From Zhaonella formicivorans (GTDB lineage: Bacteria; Bacillota; DUOV01; Zhaonellaceae): a stretch of 64,000 nucleotides of DNA. This document shows positions 63,228 to 64,000 of this stretch, one piece after another. The DNA lies in assembly GCF_004353525.1 (NCBI RefSeq), contig NZ_CP085524.1, positions 1,894,142-1,958,141 of the forward strand, read 5' to 3'. The notes under the pieces were generated by a model. It was not told where the DNA came from. It saw only the letters and a list, made by a program, of their open reading frames with translations, and did no database searches. The position numbers and the translations under genes are program-made. Position 1 is the stretch's first letter. Every line of letters starts with the position of its first letter.

Positions 63228-64000
63228 CTACTGCACCCCCTCATAAAATACATCTTCCATTAAAGTTGCGGGGTCCGGCTCAGGGCTGTTCAAAGCAAAT
63301 TCTGCCGCATCGTCAGCTTCCTGTATGGCTGCCCGCTCGATTTCATCCAACTCCTCCGGAGTAAAGTCTCCCTCTTGCAGCATCCGCTCCCGCATCCGCC
63401 GGATAGGATCATTCTCCTGCTTCCACTTCTCTACTTCTTCTCTAGTGCGATAGGGTTGTGGATCCCCCGTCCAGTGTCCAAGATGGCGATAAGTTTTACA
63501 CTCAATGAGAGTAGGACCTTCCCCTGCTTTCGCCCTTATAATAGCTTGCTCCGCCACCTCATAGATGGCATAGACATCGTTGCCGTCCACCGTAAACCCC
63601 GGTATGTTGTACCCCGTACCCCGCACGCTGATATCCCCTACCGAGGTTGACTGCCAGGTAGGAACCGAAATGCCAAAGCCATTATTTTCGCAGACATAGA
63701 TCACAGGCAGTTTCCAGACCCCTGCCAGGTTCAAGGACTCATGGAAGGTTCCCTGGTTGGAAGCGCCATCCCCGAAGAAAGATACTGCCACCTGATCCGT
63801 GCCCCGGAGCTTTGCCGCCAGTGCCGCCCCTGTGGCAATAGGAATGCCTCCGCCCACGATGGCGTTTGCACCAAGGTTGCCCTTGGTGAAATCTGCAATG
63901 TGCATGGAGCCGGAGCGACCCTTGCAATAGCCTGTAGCTTTGCCCATGAGCTCCGCCATGGCCTTATCCATCCTTGCCCCCTTAGCTATACAGTGGCCGT
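63228..64000 (-). CDS. Dehydrogenase E1 component, alpha subunit (5' end beyond window)
   Basis: The frame is open to the window edge, upstream of the internal ATG at 63971, with GHCIAKGARMDKAMAEL matching the usual E1 alpha text, so the true start is off the window. The TPP motif is GDGASNQGTFHESLN, followed by VCENNGFGISVP and YRLGHWTGDP-like TYRHLGHWTGDP. It matches acetoin/pyruvate dehydrogenase E1 alpha (AcoA/PdhA). The closing tail is acidic. The 2-oxo substrate (acetoin, pyruvate or branched) cannot be set by eye; AcoA is favoured by gene order. Confidence 0.92.
   Translation of the reverse strand, partial: GHCIAKGARMDKAMAELMGKATGYCKGRSGSMHIADFTKGNLGANAIVGGGIPIATGAALAAKLRGTDQVAVSFFGDGASNQGTFHESLNLAGVWKLPVIYVCENNGFGISVPTWQSTSVGDISVRGTGYNIPGFTVDGNDVYAIYEVAEQAIIRAKAGEGPTLIECKTYRHLGHWTGDPQPYRTREEVEKWKQENDPIRRMRERMLQEGDFTPEELDEIERAAIQEADDAAEFALNSPEPDPATLMEDVFYEGVQ

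Overview
The window looks like a chromosomal segment of an anaerobic, endospore-forming Firmicute (Clostridia, Peptococcaceae-like) with acetogen-type one-carbon metabolism. The support is Gram-positive ribosome binding sites, Firmicute riboswitches (glycine, SAM-I, cobalamin, TPP, c-di-AMP), candidate mother-cell sporulation promoters, corrinoid methyltransferases, a CooS-type CO dehydrogenase and a selenocysteine-coding gene. The species cannot be named from the sequence alone.

1-17.6 kb: a tandem glycine riboswitch precedes grdX (glycine/sarcosine/betaine reductase locus, cut by the window edge). After plsY and one small gene comes a 15-kb minus-strand corrinoid methyl-transfer locus. It holds two MttB-family methyltransferases without an amber codon, four corrinoid proteins, a methyltetrahydrofolate methyltransferase, a [2Fe-2S]/ASKHA corrinoid activator, a HyuA-like ASKHA protein, two PocR-AraC regulators and a BCCT betaine transporter. 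Together they can import a quaternary amine, move its methyl group to a corrinoid and then to tetrahydrofolate. A second HyuA-like gene with a GntR regulator lies at 30-32.8 kb.

18-33 kb: a glycosyltransferase; an ECF sigma/anti-sigma/ABC exporter/Gmad2 lipoprotein operon; an overlooked selenoprotein gene with an in-frame TGA and a SECIS-like hairpin (24005-24289); YitT; a stand-alone MetH-activation-domain protein; and a two-component system with an HtrA protease.

33-41.5 kb: many small unrecognised proteins (Met-rich, His/Phe-rich, and mini-proteins sharing a WAFAVFLIL-type membrane segment). Several have plausible SigK-type promoters, suggesting a spore-surface or sporulation island. It also contains a c-di-AMP-riboswitch-controlled CAP protein, an HD-GYP protein and an Fsr-like MFS transporter.

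41.6-54.2 kb: metY under a SAM-I riboswitch, an RMD1-family protein, cobK-cbiMNQO under a cobalamin riboswitch, a divergent cooS lacking canonical metal ligands and flanked by two repeat elements with matching ends, thiT under a TPP riboswitch, and a DUF4914 protein.

54.6-64 kb: a minus-strand operon encoding a 2-oxoacid/acetoin dehydrogenase complex (E1a-E1b-E2-E3), archaeal-type GAPDH and PGK, a LarA-type racemase and malic enzyme. Degenerate short repeats sit 3' of several genes across the window.
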